Positions 35,354 to 48,100 of a stretch of DNA of 64,000 nt are shown one piece after another. Position 1 is the first letter of the stretch. Every line of letters starts with the position of its first letter. The notes beneath the pieces are model-generated. The model made no database searches and was not told the origin of the DNA. It worked only from the letters and a program-made list of their open reading frames with translations. The stretch is taken from NCBI GenBank assembly GCA_013397845.1, contig VZTG01008989.1, positions 228,687 to 292,686 of the forward strand, written 5' to 3'. A program made the position numbers and the translations under genes. The stretch is from Melanocharis versteri (taxonomy: Eukaryota; Chordata; Aves; Passeriformes; Melanocharitidae).

Positions 35354-37284
35354 ACTCATCTTGCCAGGTAGTGGCAATATCAGGGGCACCATCTCTTTAA
35401 CTGCAGTGGTAAATCTGATTAGATGAACTTTAGTAGAGACATGATAATGAAATTATGGTCCCCTCTAGCAAAAGCAACTCTACAGTTTTCCAGAAGGTAA
35501 CTACATGGATCAGAGTTTTTTTCCTTGCCTGGGCTCTAAGCAACAAACTGGGTGATGGCTTAGCAGAGAGGGAGGATATCAGCATCTGTCTTTAAGTTTT
35601 TCATCTGTATAAACAGGTCTCTGGGCTGTTTTAGCTTTACGTCCTCACTAGCTCCAGGAACAGACCAAGTATTACTTTCAGAAAAGACTTTCAGTAGTTT
35701 ACAGAGCTGTTTCCCCATTTAATTAGGAATACTATTTTGGCATTTCCCTTGAGCAGAAATACCCACAACAACCACCCGTGTCTATAGTTCAGGTGAATAT
35801 GTGATTGTCAGATGTTGGAAGCTTTGCAATAGTCCAATAGCAATAAATTACAGAGAGATTTCTGATTGTCTAACAGTCTTATGTGACTGCAGGTTTGCAA
35901 GGAGCTTCCTACAACCTAACAGCTATTAGAACGATTTCTGGCAGGCAGATGCATCAGAGTAGTCAGCAGGTAGTTGAAATACACCAATCTGTCTAGAGTC
36001 TGGTCCCCTGGACCTCATGGCTATGCCTAAAGTGAATGTGAGTGTGGTAATCTCTCCCACTCTGCCCAAACTGTGGATCCAGACAGAAATTACTTGGCTC
36101 CCTGACTGTGTGCCAGGATAGAGAAGGAACATGAGGGATGGGCTGATGCACACATGAATCTTTATTGGGAAGCCGTGATACGCACCAGGGTCTAAGAGTT
36201 CCAGAGTTTCTATGCATCCACTGGGTCAGAGATAGCCCAAAGTTACTTTGAGTTTGTACCAGTCTTGGCTTCTTGTCATCAAAAATTACTCTTTGCTGAG
36301 GTTGCTCCTGGACTCTGGTCTCCCGAGTAGGACCATATTGCAATAATAGATAAAGTGAGGGGAAATGTAATATTCCAATTATTAATTGCTAACTGAGCCT
36401 CAGAGATGCATGCAGGAGGAGAATGTACTTTAGTATTGTATTTGTTGTTATTTCAAATGAACAAATACTGGCAACAGAACAATGGTTTTCATTATGGAAA
36501 GGTAGGTTGAGAGCTGTCTCATAAGAACCCATGAGATCTGGAGGGACGGTAGCCAATTTGGCTGATCCTGTTTTTTTCTCCCCTTGTGTCAAATACTAAT
36601 GTAAAAACATTCTTACATTCCACATAATATCTTAAGTAGACTTGTCCTTATACTTTGTTTATAGAAAACCAGGTAGAACTCTGCAATTCTTGTAACACAC
36701 TGTTGGAACGTTTTTGCAATGCTGTATTTTTATTCTGCTCTGTGAGATGCACCCGTTCTTTCTGGATGTACGAAACAGAGGAGATCTGAGCCTTGTCGAC
36801 TTCTTGAATTAGGGCAATTAGGCATATCTTGAGGATATAGGTACTTTTGTTTTGAAACAGTGCTTTGAAGAGAGCTCATTTTGTTCCTCGAATAAGTAAG
36901 TTTATGATCGCTGCACTTACCAACACACTTTGTCATTGTTTATACTGCATTTTTGAAACCATCAACTTCGCTTTTATCTCAGTTGCAGTGTTGTGTGTGT
37001 GGATGTACTTCTACAAACAATAGGATACAAGTGTTTCTTATTTTAAAATCTTGATGACTTGCAACATACCACAAACTATTTATTCTTTCAAAGCCTTGCT
37101 GAACCATGTGCTTTTCTCAATACAATCAATAGATCTTACAGAGGAAGAAAGTTTGCTTGAAATCACTTCTTGAAATGAACACCTCTGCCTGTTAATAGGT
37201 TCTTTCATCAGCAGCTGAATATTTCGGGGAACAATTGTTTTCTTTTTCTCCCTTGGCACATGCTTTGTGAGTATTCAATAGCAT
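35354..37284. other. AT-rich non-coding stretch
   Basis: Short frames only, none recognised. No clear repeat or motif cluster. Confidence 0.55.
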
Positions 37285-37881
37285 TTAGTGTGCTGGATAC
37301 CTTCCACAAGACTGACCAATATAAGATGGACCACTAAGGTAGTTCAGTAAAGGGAAGCTAAACACAATCAAAGCTTTCCAAGTTAAGGACCCATTTGGAT
37401 GGCGCCTGCAAACCAAAACATTTGGAAAAGTTACTCTAATTGTGACTGAAAAACCAAGACCATAAATAAAACTGTAAGTGGCTCCAGATCCTAACAACAT
37501 TGTTACTGCAAATGGGCATCGGTACAACCAAGGGTACATCAGCTCTGAAAACAAAACACTTTCAAAAATGCTTCCTTGCAATAAACTATTAAGACACTTC
37601 TTATTAAAGAAACAACACCAAAACCTGTGGGAGTTGATATTGAAAGCATCAGCAAACTTTTGATCAGGGGTCAGAAGTCGTTTTTGTGCATGCAGCCAAC
37701 ATAAACTGCACCTTGTAATGTGGAAGACATTAATGAAGATGGCCAGTTGACTGCATGCCCATAAGATTTTTAAAACTAGAATTGAAGAGTAGAAATGAAT
37801 GTGAGTGGGGAGGGAAGAGCAGGACAAAGGAAACAAAAAGAAGTAGATCATGCATATTGTAGGCAGTTTTGATGCTGTCAT
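37285..37881 (-). other. Unsupported 198-codon open frame
   Basis: An uninterrupted minus-strand frame starts at an ATG with a stop (TAG) shortly upstream in frame. The hypothetical product is rich in F, L, S and C with several hydrophobic stretches and has no signature I recognise. Frames on both strands overlap it. Its length is above what I would expect by chance in DNA of this composition, but there is no promoter, splice or homology evidence. It may be a chance frame, a lineage-specific ORF, or a conserved non-coding block with few stops. Confidence 0.15.
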
Positions 37882-40369
37882 CGAGCCCCCTCGTGCCTAT
37901 TAAATACCTCGAGGAACAGCTGTGTGTATTTCTTGACAGTGGGCAAACCTCAAGGTTTAGTTCGTTTTGAAAAGCCTCCAAAGGTTTAGCTGCTATCCAA
38001 AACCTATCTGAACCCTGTTGGTCTGGAAACCAGTCTACAGATCTTTTCAAGATCTGGCTTGCTCAGGACTTTGCTCATGTTTCCATTTCTTCAGCCAGAC
38101 CAGCCTCACCACAGGCGCAGCCATTTTCATGGTATTTTGGTACTTCATTTCCTGTCAGGCCTGAGACCAGGAAGTGCAGAGGCGCCTGAAAATTAAAAAC
38201 TGAGTAAGAAAGAGCTGGCAAAGACCTATTTTTGAACAGCAATGAAGGTCTGAGTTTGGTTCAGGAGTGACATTTTTTATCTGAACAAATTCAGACATTC
38301 TTGGGCAATCTGCAGAGTGAATGGAGGTTACATCTTGCAAAGGACTCGAGGATTTCCAAAAAATTTGTGTTTTCTTTAGAATCAAAACCCAAATGCATCT
38401 TAATTTTCCGGTTGATTCAGTATTGTGCTGTGAGGTGGGTTTTTAAAGAGTCGACATGATAGATTCATGATGAAGGCCATTTCAGAATGAAAATTTGGAA
38501 TGCTTTCTTCCAAATTAATATAGTCAAAGCAGTTTTTGACGGTGTGAATACTGCCTCCTCTGCCTCTCTACTGTCTTCTACAGCAAAATTCTGGTGATGC
38601 CACTCATTAGGTTTCAATGGCCCTGTGTATTTTCATGGGATATGCTTCTGTTGACATTTCTTTAGCCACTTCTGGTAATTAATTGCTAATCACTGTCTTA
38701 ATATTATCTACAGTGGCAGATAAAACACTTTCCAGTGCAATAGTGGAGGCAAACCTGAAAAGAGAAAATACTTCAGAAAAAATTTACAGTATGCTAATCT
38801 CACACAGAATAATTTATGCCAAAAGAAAAGGAGGAATAACGAAATGTAACACGATATTGTCCATAAGCAAATAAACTAAGCAGAGAAGAGAAGGTATAGC
38901 ACAGACACCTGCATTTTTTTCCTGCAGTTTTTCAGTCTCTGCCTAGCTGCCCCATGTACATAGGGAATTGCTCTGAATTACAGCCATTGCTGTAGTGCAA
39001 TGGTGTGCATAGGATACTGATGCCTTTCTCTGGCATCAATCATCTTGGCATCAATACAAGGATACAAACTTCGGTTGTGGGGAGGTGAAAGCTACCTAGA
39101 AGTATATGGGCTAGTTTTTAGATTGGTCTGATAACACTTAGTATCAGAGGGCTGCTTAATATGACTTCACCAAATTATCAGTGGTTGTCAAGCAGCAAAG
39201 CTAATGCAGCGTCACATCTTACCACAGAACCCATGAAGTAAGTTTATGTGTCAGTCTGCCAAATGGAAGTTTTAGCCAGTTCTTGCCGAAGAAATCGCTT
39301 TGATGAGCTAGTAACTGCCCTTCAGTGAATTTTTTTCCCCTCTCTAATTTATAACCTTTTACAAATGACCACTAAGTGTTTCATCAGCTGTTGAAAATCC
39401 AGGCTAATAGAGAATGCAACCTAGAATTCTGGTCGGGACAGAAAGAGAAAACATTTCCTGAAGGCGATCCTTTTCAGCTCTCTTCCTGGCTTGCTCAGTG
39501 GGTTGCTAGAAAACTTGCTTGAGAATGTTTACATCATACCTATCCAAAACCTAGCTTTTTTTTCCTTCATTTACTTTAGGCTGCTTGTTCTGTCATCTTC
39601 TGAGTCACTGAGTAAAGATAATTTTTTTCTTTTGTGTTGCCTTAAATTTGTTTTGAGGATGTAATAATATACTTTCTTGTCTTTTAGGTGTTCATTTTTA
39701 AACTGTATACAAATTAGCTGTCATACATATGCTATAAATCTTTGAATCTGTCCTAGAGCACCTAAAGAGTGCTTACATGCAAACAAAGAAAAAATCGTTT
39801 GCTTTGGAATACCCTCTAAATCATGGCTGCTTGCTGTATTTTGCAGATTTTTAGTATAAAATTGCTGCCATAAAGTGCTTACAGTCTTTTTTACTTGAGC
39901 TACCTTTATCATGCAATTACCAATATTCTGACCTTTCTTCAGAATTAAAACAAGGTACTATCAGTGAGTGAACAGTGTAAAAGCTCAGGAGAGATCAGTA
40001 CATTTTTTGAAACGCAAGTAGCGACAGATAAAGAATAATTTTATTGGTAATTAGGATAGACTTGCTATGATCCATGTAGCAAGATGCAGTACAGAGAAAA
40101 CCTGCAGATTGTAGGCACTGTGGATGTGAGGGTGGGAGGGCAATGCCTCAGTTCCATTATCTTTTTCTTGCTCTTATCTGGAGTAAAGTGGAGGAATGGT
40201 TGAGTTTAGTCTGAGTAAAATCTGCCATTGAGTCTCATTACTACTTTGAAGGAGGGGGAGAAGAGAGGGTGACATTTTAGTGGACAAGCAAACCATTTTA
40301 ACCAGATTTTCATTGTAAAATGTCTACTTGTACAGAAATGCTGTTAAATCAGACCATGTGTCTTGAAGT
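37882..40369. other. AT-rich non-coding stretch
   Basis: No gene recognised. A 106-codon minus frame (37730-38050) overlaps the previous entry in another phase. Nothing else is supported. Confidence 0.55.
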
Positions 40370-40420
40370 ATCACAGAATACAAAGTGTGTGAGCTGGGGA
40401 CCTAAATCATGCCATCTAGA
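40370..40420 (-). mobile_element. CR1 3'-end remnant
   Basis: ATCACAGAATACAAAGTGTG, then ..AGCTGGGGACCTAAATCAT..CCATCTAGAG, follows the reverse complement of the CR1 3' end (ATCACAGAAT...GGTTGGAAGGGACCTTAAAGATCATCTAG). Diverged and truncated. Confidence 0.55.
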
Positions 40421-41191
40421 GAACTGCTTCCCAAACATTTTTCTTTGCCTGATGCTGCTCTTCACAGTGGCATCTTTCTGCAAATGGTAGAATTTAGGGT
40501 TTGGGGCCCCTGTTCTGAGACTACAAGGTAGAAATATGGCATTGACAGTATATCAGAAAGATGGTGATACTAAAATGTGAGAATCTCTTCTCAGTGAGGC
40601 TGATACATGCATGCCATGCTGGTTTCAGTGCACTTGTCTTCATTTTCTACGGTCATCCAAACACACTGGGTTCCTCTTTGGGACTGTGAGGTGAACCTAA
40701 TGGTCTTAAAAGGACGGTTACTATTAGAAGTAGGAGGACATGTTGAACACAGCTTACCAACAGTCTCTGGTTCAGTTGTCTCAATTTATTTGTCCTCATC
40801 TGTGCAGGTGAAGAATTATTTATTGCATTTAATCACAGTGTTTTATTCAGTTCTCATTCACTGCAGCATCCACATGGATGCCACTTAATGCAGACAAAGG
40901 GGTGTCAGTGAAACTGACCCAAGCTCTGTGAAGTTGTATTTGTTAGTGCTGTGGTCATTGTGCATCAACATTTTTTACCTATAGTACTGTATAACACCGC
41001 TCAAGTCCAGAGAGCAGTTGTCATGTGGGCTGAGGGGCCTTCTAGATTGAAAAATCACTGTGGCAAATGTCACTTTTTAAAGTAAAAATTTCTACCAAAG
41101 AAATGAAATCAAGTTAAGGGAAACCCGGTCCTGAAATAAATATGCTATGATGTACTTGAGGGTAGTACGTATTGTAAAGATACCTTTGTCC
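40421..41191. other. Non-coding stretch
   Basis: A 93-codon + frame (40607-40888) is unrecognised. No other element is supported. Confidence 0.5.
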
Positions 41192-41205
41192 CCACAAGAG
41201 GGTGC
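41192..41205 (+). promoter_or_regulatory. CTCF-like motif
   Basis: CCACAAGAGGGTGC matches the CTCF core at 12 of 14 positions. It is about 230 bp from the CpG-rich patch, a common arrangement for insulator sites near promoters. Evidence is by eye only. Confidence 0.3.
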
Positions 41206-41429
41206 AGAAATGAAAAAGATCGTCAACATAGAAACTAAATAAGGCTTTGAGTTAACCATAGGTTTATTTGTTTAGTAAATTATCTCTGTTGTGTTGGATG
41301 GCTTATTTTTGGACGAGAGCCATCAAAGATTTAAGTGACGCAAAATAAAAAGCAGAGATGGGAGGGCCTATACAGATATTTCTCCATTTCTCCCCCTCTC
41401 CATTCCCTTGCAAATACAGAGCGGTGGCA
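41206..41429. other. Short non-coding stretch
   Basis: AT-rich sequence between the CTCF-like site and the CpG-rich patch. No further feature. Confidence 0.5.
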
Positions 41430-41660
41430 TCACTTGCGCGATGTCCTCGGGGGCAGGGAGGTCACCTCTCTTCTCCCGTGGCACTTCAGGGATCCACCAC
41501 GGGAGGGAGAGCAAGCGCAGCGCCGTCTGCCTCGTCCCCTCCGGGAAGGGCTGAAAGGAGGGGAAGCCCTTGTTTCCCTCCGCGGCGGCTTTAGTCCGGA
41601 GGGCAGGAGGGGAGCAGCTGGGGACCTTGGTTTTGCAGCACTTGCCACTCGGTTGCACAT
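41430..41660. promoter_or_regulatory. Small CpG-rich patch
   Basis: About 230 bp with many CpGs (for example TTGCGCGATG near 41435, GCAAGCGCAGCGCCG near 41511 and CCGCGGCGG near 41580) inside AT-rich flanks. Frames run through it in four phases, as GC composition alone would produce. It may be a small CpG island or alternative promoter, a methylation-resistant enhancer, or a GC-rich insertion. Confidence 0.45.
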
Positions 41661-41671
41661 CAGGTCGGAAT

Positions 41672-41701
41672 TCAAATGGGAAAAATCTCAAATGGGAAAA
41701 A
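41672..41701. repeat. 14-bp direct repeat, period 16
   Basis: TCAAATGGGAAAAA at 41672-41685 recurs at 41688-41701. A local duplication at the edge of the CpG-rich patch. Confidence 0.8.
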
Positions 41702-42442
41702 AGTCTTGACACAAACTACTGAAAGGTAAAAAAGAGGTCTGTAGAAAGAAAGTGTCTTTAATGACATGGCATGGCTTGACATTAATTAACCATTTGCATT
41801 CATGGGAGCTTAGAGAAGGCTGGTGTGGACAAGAGGGAATATATGGCCTAACATATGAGATGCTCTTGGCCGTGAGGCATGAGGAGAGGTTCAGTCTGCA
41901 GAAAGCACAGGGCATATTAATTTCATTGCATGTGTCCATACTGTTTCTCTTTGCAGCATTTATTACATAAATTCTGGTGAGCAAGACAAAACAAAGTGGA
42001 CGACTTATTTTTTACACTGTACTTAATGGGCTTATATTTCAGACCATGTCCTCCTGGGAAGGCAGTTTCCAAGCATGCCAAATTTTTGATAGATTTCTGC
42101 CTAAGTGGATTTAGTTGCAAATCTGAACTTTGAACAGGAGGTTTTATCTTTCCATCATGTTTTCTCCTTGAAAGGTTCCATAAATTACATTTCTGAGAGA
42201 AAGGGAAAGATTTTTTTTGAAAGAAGTGTTCATTTGGTAAATTGCTCTTCTGTTTAAGTTTCCCTTTTCCAGGTGCTGAATGACTCCCAGAGCAAAAGTT
42301 CTGTCATTTCTTGATGATGGACTTCCATTTATTTGCAATAAAATTACAAGGCAATATCCATGCATGGATAATTGATTTCACTCTGAAGGGAGAATGGCAA
42401 AAAGCAGAGCTCAAATGTCTCCTTGTCTGTAACTAGTGCAGC
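41702..42442. other. Non-coding stretch
   Basis: Short overlapping frames, none recognised. Confidence 0.55.
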
Positions 42443-42490
42443 AACTTTCTCCTCTGCAAAATGGGTATCAAGTACTTCTCTTAGGAAGTG
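42443..42490 (+). mobile_element. Possible MIR-like relic
   Basis: AACTTTCTCCTCTGCAAAAT followed by GGGTATCAAGTACTTCTC resembles the MIR 3' half (TTTCCTCATCTGTAAAATGGGGATAATAATAGTACCTACCTC). Short and diverged. Confidence 0.3.
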
Positions 42491-43170
42491 TCAGTGTTTA
42501 TGTTCATTAGATGCAAGACTAGGAGAGATGTATGGTGATGAGACAGTCAGAGTATTTCCTGCTAGATGGCAAAGCCAGATCTGTCATGGAGACTAAATGG
42601 CTGATAGAGATTAGTTTTTTCATCTTTGTGGCTGGTAACACGTTCACTAAAAGCTCAGTAAACACAGCACTGCTGGTTTAATAGAGTGACTGGTGAGATA
42701 AGCACAGGTTCTCAAATTGTGTAGTATTGAGGTGAAAGCAAAGAAAAGAGATAGCTGAAACACTGCTGCTAGGAGTGAGCCCAGAGGACCTGGAAACTGG
42801 CATCCTTTGGGACTCAGAGTTGTGACTGGGCTCTCTCTGGCTGCTGCAGATTTTTCTCCAATATTCTCCTTCCCACTCCAGCTGATCTTTCCTTAGTTCA
42901 ACTTCAGTGTTTACATGCCTTTCTATGTATAGACTGTAAGCTCTTTGTGTTTGTACGACGTTTGGGGCAAAAAGAGGCTCACGCCTGGTTCGGCTTCTTG
43001 GTCTGCCATAATTTTCAAGTTCAGTAAATCTTGAATGACACCTTCTTGCAGGCGAGACTGAGCACAAATAACTATACAAATAGTAGAGTTCATCAGGCAC
43101 TTGTGGCCACAATCTGGTTCTTTACACCCTCTGCAAATTATCCAGGCTGGTTATATTCTATAGACTTTCC
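42491..43170. other. Non-coding stretch
   Basis: A 144-codon minus frame (42678-43112) is unrecognised and overlapped by others. No supported feature. Confidence 0.5.
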
Positions 43171-43210
43171 TATATGTATGTGTATATATATATATATTTA
43201 TACACACACA
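43171..43210. repeat. (TA)n/(CA)n microsatellite
   Basis: TATATGTATGTGTATATATA, then more TA units and ACACACACA. A short compound dinucleotide repeat. Confidence 0.85.
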
Positions 43211-45049
43211 AAAATACGTATGTTTGTAAAGAACTGGAGCAAGCAATTCAACACTAGAGGAAGTGATCAGCAAGATTGTCTATTCTCTGGTCTTGTCATG
43301 CTGTTGGCCAAAGTGTTCTGCACAGTGCAGAGAGCCAAGTGTCATCTGCTTGGTATTTCCTGATTTGTGAGAGTTTGGTGTTTCAACCTTATCGTTGCCC
43401 TAAAGCTGGGGTTCTCAGGCTGTGGTATGTGTTTCCTTTCATGGTGCAAAACTCTTTCTCCCCTAAAGAAAAAGAGCCCTGAATCAGTGCAGCCTGGCCT
43501 TTCATACAAAGAATAATGTGAATGTTTGGATGCCTTTTCCTATTTTTGCACGTAGGTCAGATGAAGCTGGAAGCTTCTCTACCCACTGCTCGTCCCTACC
43601 TTTCAAAGGAGAAAAGAAGCTGGGTCTGGATGAAAGATGCTTCCATCCTGTGAGTGCAGACCAAAGAGCTGAGAGCTGTTCTTGCTGCTGCATTCACCAC
43701 CCCTGGAGTATGCTCTCTTTTTCTGTAGCAGCAGCACCAAGAACCCTCTGGGAAACCTGGTCCAAAGGCTCTCTTGATAAACTCAGAGAGGTGCCAGGCA
43801 TTATCAAGGAGCACAGAACTTCTTCCTATAGGCTTTCTGGGGCTTCGGAATGTTGTACCAGCTGCAATAAATTCCCTAGATTGACGTCTTCTATCTTAAG
43901 ACGACCCATGTCAGTCATATATGTGTATGCAGGGGTACTATATACATTCCCGTGCAAACTTTTTCTTCCTTTTGTTTTCCAGCAACGATTGGAAAACCCC
44001 CATAAAAGCTTAAAGTTCCCTTGGGGTTAATAACCAGAATGTCAGAATTTTTTCCCCTGAAGTTTATGTAATTTGATCTGACTGCTTTGATCTGCTATTT
44101 TTTGTTTGTGTGTTTTGGTCTAAGGGAATGATGCATAGGAGTCTAGCGTTAGTTTTCTTTTGACAAGATTTCTAAGTTGTTAGGTTTTGACTGTGTTGGA
44201 AGTGCTACAGGGCAGCTGTGTTTGTTAGTTGATGAATTTGTGTTATCTAAAGATTGAAAAGAACAAAAAGAATACCATCTCCCTTCAAATCTCAGGTCAG
44301 GTCACTTCAGGAACTGCCTCAGGCAATATTTGGTTCTATTTTAGTAGCTCTCTTGATTATCATTCTAAATAATGAGAGAATAGAGCTTTTACTGCCTGCA
44401 TTGCTTCTTATGACGGGAGAAATCAAAAGGTCACACAGTATCTTTCCTTGTTACAAAAGTAAATTATTTCTTTAAAACTGCTATCCTGAGTCTTCTCAAC
44501 ACACCTGGGAGTGAGGAAACTCCCAAGTGAGATTCCTTTTACAACCACATCAGGAAATCACACTCATTTAATGGAAGTAAGAAGCAACCAGAAGTGTCCA
44601 ATGAAATTAGGAGGTTACAAATAGGACTAATCACACGTAAAAACTCACTATTTCCACCTGACAGCAATTAAAGCAGTGTCAGAGATGCAATGAAATTCCC
44701 TCCAGGGATCTTCATAAAATTGAGTTAAACATTAGAAGGAGTGTGCATGATAGATGGAAAAGTTTGAAAGAAATGACAAGTCTATCAAAGCTGACGGGGG
44801 TCACAGTTCATACTCTCCAGCTCTTTTGTGGTATGCAGGATGTCTCTCAGGAAGAGCCCTGCAGCTATCTGCTGTCAACAACAGCAAAGCAGGTGTGCGT
44901 GTCTGCCTGGTAGAGGCAGGACTACATGCTTTCTCTTTCTCATACCTGATGTTTCTTGCTTGAGTAAAGGTCAACATCTTTCAAAACTTTGTGATTATAT
45001 TTTTTACTTCTTTTGTTTTTGCTAGAAAACTGTTCAGTGGAGTGAGATT
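43211..45049. other. Non-coding stretch
   Basis: The longest frame (43518-44030 +, 170 codons) has no family signature and is overlapped on the other strand. Nothing is recognised. Confidence 0.5.
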
Positions 45050-45190
45050 TAGAAGCTGTTGTCAAAGTATAATTGGAGCTGATTACCTAATTTCCTTTCA
45101 TTTGTCGAGACTATGAAATGGCCTGAGGGCTGCATATGTCATGTACACACATTCTGTGTCCTGTATTGATTAAAAAGTCGTGTGATGTGT
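45050..45190. other. Conserved-element-like block
   Basis: Contains TATAATTGGAGCTGATTACC, then TAATTTCCTTTCATTTGTC, with several TAAT/ATTA homeodomain cores, SOX-like ATTTGTC and a CATATGTCATG E-box region in about 140 bp. The texture resembles vertebrate non-coding enhancers. Conservation is not demonstrated. Confidence 0.25.
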
Positions 45191-48100
45191 TCCAGGTGTC
45201 TGCAAGGCAGTTCAAATGGCAAAGTAGCATGGGTGAGGGGAAGTGAGATGGTTTGCCCCACCAGTACACTCTTTTAAAAGATCAGGAATGATTCTGTCTC
45301 ACCATGCTTCAGTCCTTCCTATTAAAGAGGGGTGTCACAACTGCGGCTTCTGTCCTGTCTCTCTGGAATATCAGTTTGCTTCTGTTCACCCCTGTGTGAC
45401 TTGGAGAGCAGAAATACCTGAGACAGGCACTCAGCTGAAGTGGAGATCTCTGATCGTGTCGTGTGTGTTGTGGACACAGGAGCTGCAGGTTCAGCTGTAC
45501 ATGGGTCCCAGAGGAGGGTTTGCATTATAGCAATTCTAATATTCCACAGTCTCCATAATGGGTGTGTCCAACCTTCTCCATAACATCCTGCTGGGTCCAG
45601 TGGGAGTTTGAGCAAGACAAAATTGGGGATGTGTCTGTCCTCTTGAGTCTGGAACAAAGGAAATTATGGGTCCACCCCTAAAGGGCAGGAGTGTGTAGAG
45701 GAGCTTGGAGATAATTTGCAGCTTTTTGTATATACAGGTAGAAGTTGATCAAAAGGATACCACTGGGCATATAGAGTATAAAATCACCCCTCCCTGCTCT
45801 TTATTGCTACTGGATGGTGTTTACTTTCTTGAATCAACCTTGTTGTCATATTTGTCCTTCTTACATGTTGTTGACAAATGCATGTGACTACAGAACCTAA
45901 AGGTCCACCGAAATAGCCACTAATTCATGAAATAAAAATTGTTAAAGTCCTGTCGTTCACTTTTCAGGGCAAATATAGCTCAGTCTCTTACTATGAGTTT
46001 GATAAATCCCATATCCACCAAAACTGTTATTATAAGACTATCAATTTTTTTTTCTTGTAAAAATGAAGTGCTTGCACATTGTGTTAAAAACTCCTGCAGA
46101 TTGCCTATGAAAACATGGAATGAGGGAGTTTGTGTTTTCAACAGGCAGCCTCTGTCTTAGCAACTATGTGAAACAAGTCAGTGCTGTTATTTCAGTTAAT
46201 GTGGCCAGGACTCCCTGGTGTCCATTAACCTGGAGCTGTGAACGATGCTATCAAAAGAAGGGCTGGTCTTTCAGTGTTCAGGTCACTTGCACTGTTGTGG
46301 TAGCACATTGATCAAGATTTTAAGCTTTTTCTAGCCCGGAGATCTCTGCTGCTTGCTGTTTTGCTATCTTAAATGGCTGTTGACTATCTGCTGTCTCTCA
46401 GATAGACCTTTTTCTTCAGTGCATTTTTCATGTCAAAGGTGAACACCGTTTCACTATTGCTGTTTCATTTTCCATATTGCATTGGGATCTGTGCCATGGG
46501 AATCCATTTAACTGTTATGGTGTTGTTCAAATAAAGTGAACTTGAACACTTGGCAGATTTAGCCTGATGGATTGTGAATCCAGATGTTACCCTTCTTCTG
46601 CTCATCACCTAATAAAATACATACCCAGTACTCTGTTACCCTAGGGATAATTTATCAGCCGCACTTAGCTTCATTACGGACACTTCCCTTATCCTGTGGA
46701 GAGTGGCTGATCTGTCTAGCAAAGTGCAGTCCCACTGTACCTATTAGGTTGTTTGGGAATTTGTCTGGGGACCCCTTCCTCTTAGAAAATATATATTAGG
46801 GATTGTCAGGTAGTCCTGATGTTCTGGTAAAGGCCAGATTGGTGACAGTGTGCCTGTAATGCCTCTCAGAACCAGAGGAGACAAGCAGGTTAAAAATTTT
46901 TTGGCAGATATTTCTGCTTTGTTCCTAGGTGACTGGCAAATCACTGCTGTGTTTCTGATTGATGGCTGAGTATAAGAACAACCTCACATGTGAGCCACAG
47001 TTGCAGTTGCCCAGTTGTTGCTGTTTATTTACCATCACCTCTGTAGTTCTTCAGGAGCCAGTGGAAACTGAGTTGTTGGGAAGGATGGCTTCCTCCTCTA
47101 CTCAAAGAGCATTTGTGAAAGGCCAAAAATTATATCAGCTATAGCATGGGCTGAAAAATAGAGAGAGAAGAGTCACACATATCCAAAGATAGGTACATAT
47201 ATTTTTGAAAGATCAAGAAAGAAAAGCACAAAAGAAGAAGAAGGTGTCAATCAATAGCATAATACAAGATAGCCATCTAGCTCCAGGCAGCCTAACACTT
47301 GTGCTCTCCTCTTGCCCCAGTCATGTACATGCATGTACTGACTCTTTTTTTTGGTCTTTTTGTTTGCTTTTAACTAATTTCCTTCATTTGTGGATAGATG
47401 GCTTTTCATTATCTGAGATTTTAAAAAAATTGTTACCAATAACAAAGCATGTGAAATCTCTCGTAGCTAATCTGATTAGATGAATGGCTGAATGTTTTCT
47501 CCATGATGAGAATTATGTAATCAAGACTACAAGTTATTAAAACCTATATTAGCATAAAGAGAGAAAGAACAAGAAATTTGGGCTTTTAAAATAAGTTTTT
47601 TAAAAGGCAATTTGCCTATGAAATGTTGCATTTTTAGAGAAAACACTTCTTAACAAACAGCTCTTCTATTTGAATGTTTTCTGTAAACTTGGTGAATTTT
47701 ATTGAAATTCTGTGTTTAAAATGCTAATGTTCTTAAGGAGATGAAAAAGCACTCTTATTGTATTCCAGAGACGTGTAGTAATGCAAAAGAGCTTGGTTTC
47801 CAAAGAGAGCTGACAGAAGACAAAAATGCAGGAAATATAGCAATTTTTAAGTAGAAGGGTTTTAATTGGAAGGAACTTCAAGCAGCTGCAGTATTTCATG
47901 CGCAGTGTAACATGGATAAAACTACAGGCTACTGTAATTATAGTTTTGTATCAGTAACAGGATATCTGCCAAACAGGAATTAATACAGTTTTAAAAGTTT
48001 CATGAACTGATTCTACTTCTGTGAATCTTCTAACCTGAAAGGTATCCTGCAAAATTAGCAAATTCTGCAACTTCTCTGACTTAGCTTCTCGTTAGCAATC

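Noticed and set aside
43518..44030. 170-codon + strand frame
   Set aside because: Opposed by minus frames over the same bases and not protein-like. Treated as chance.
44506..44525. Seven-bp perfect hairpin (TGGGAGT/ACTCCCA)
   Set aside because: Too short to distinguish from chance.
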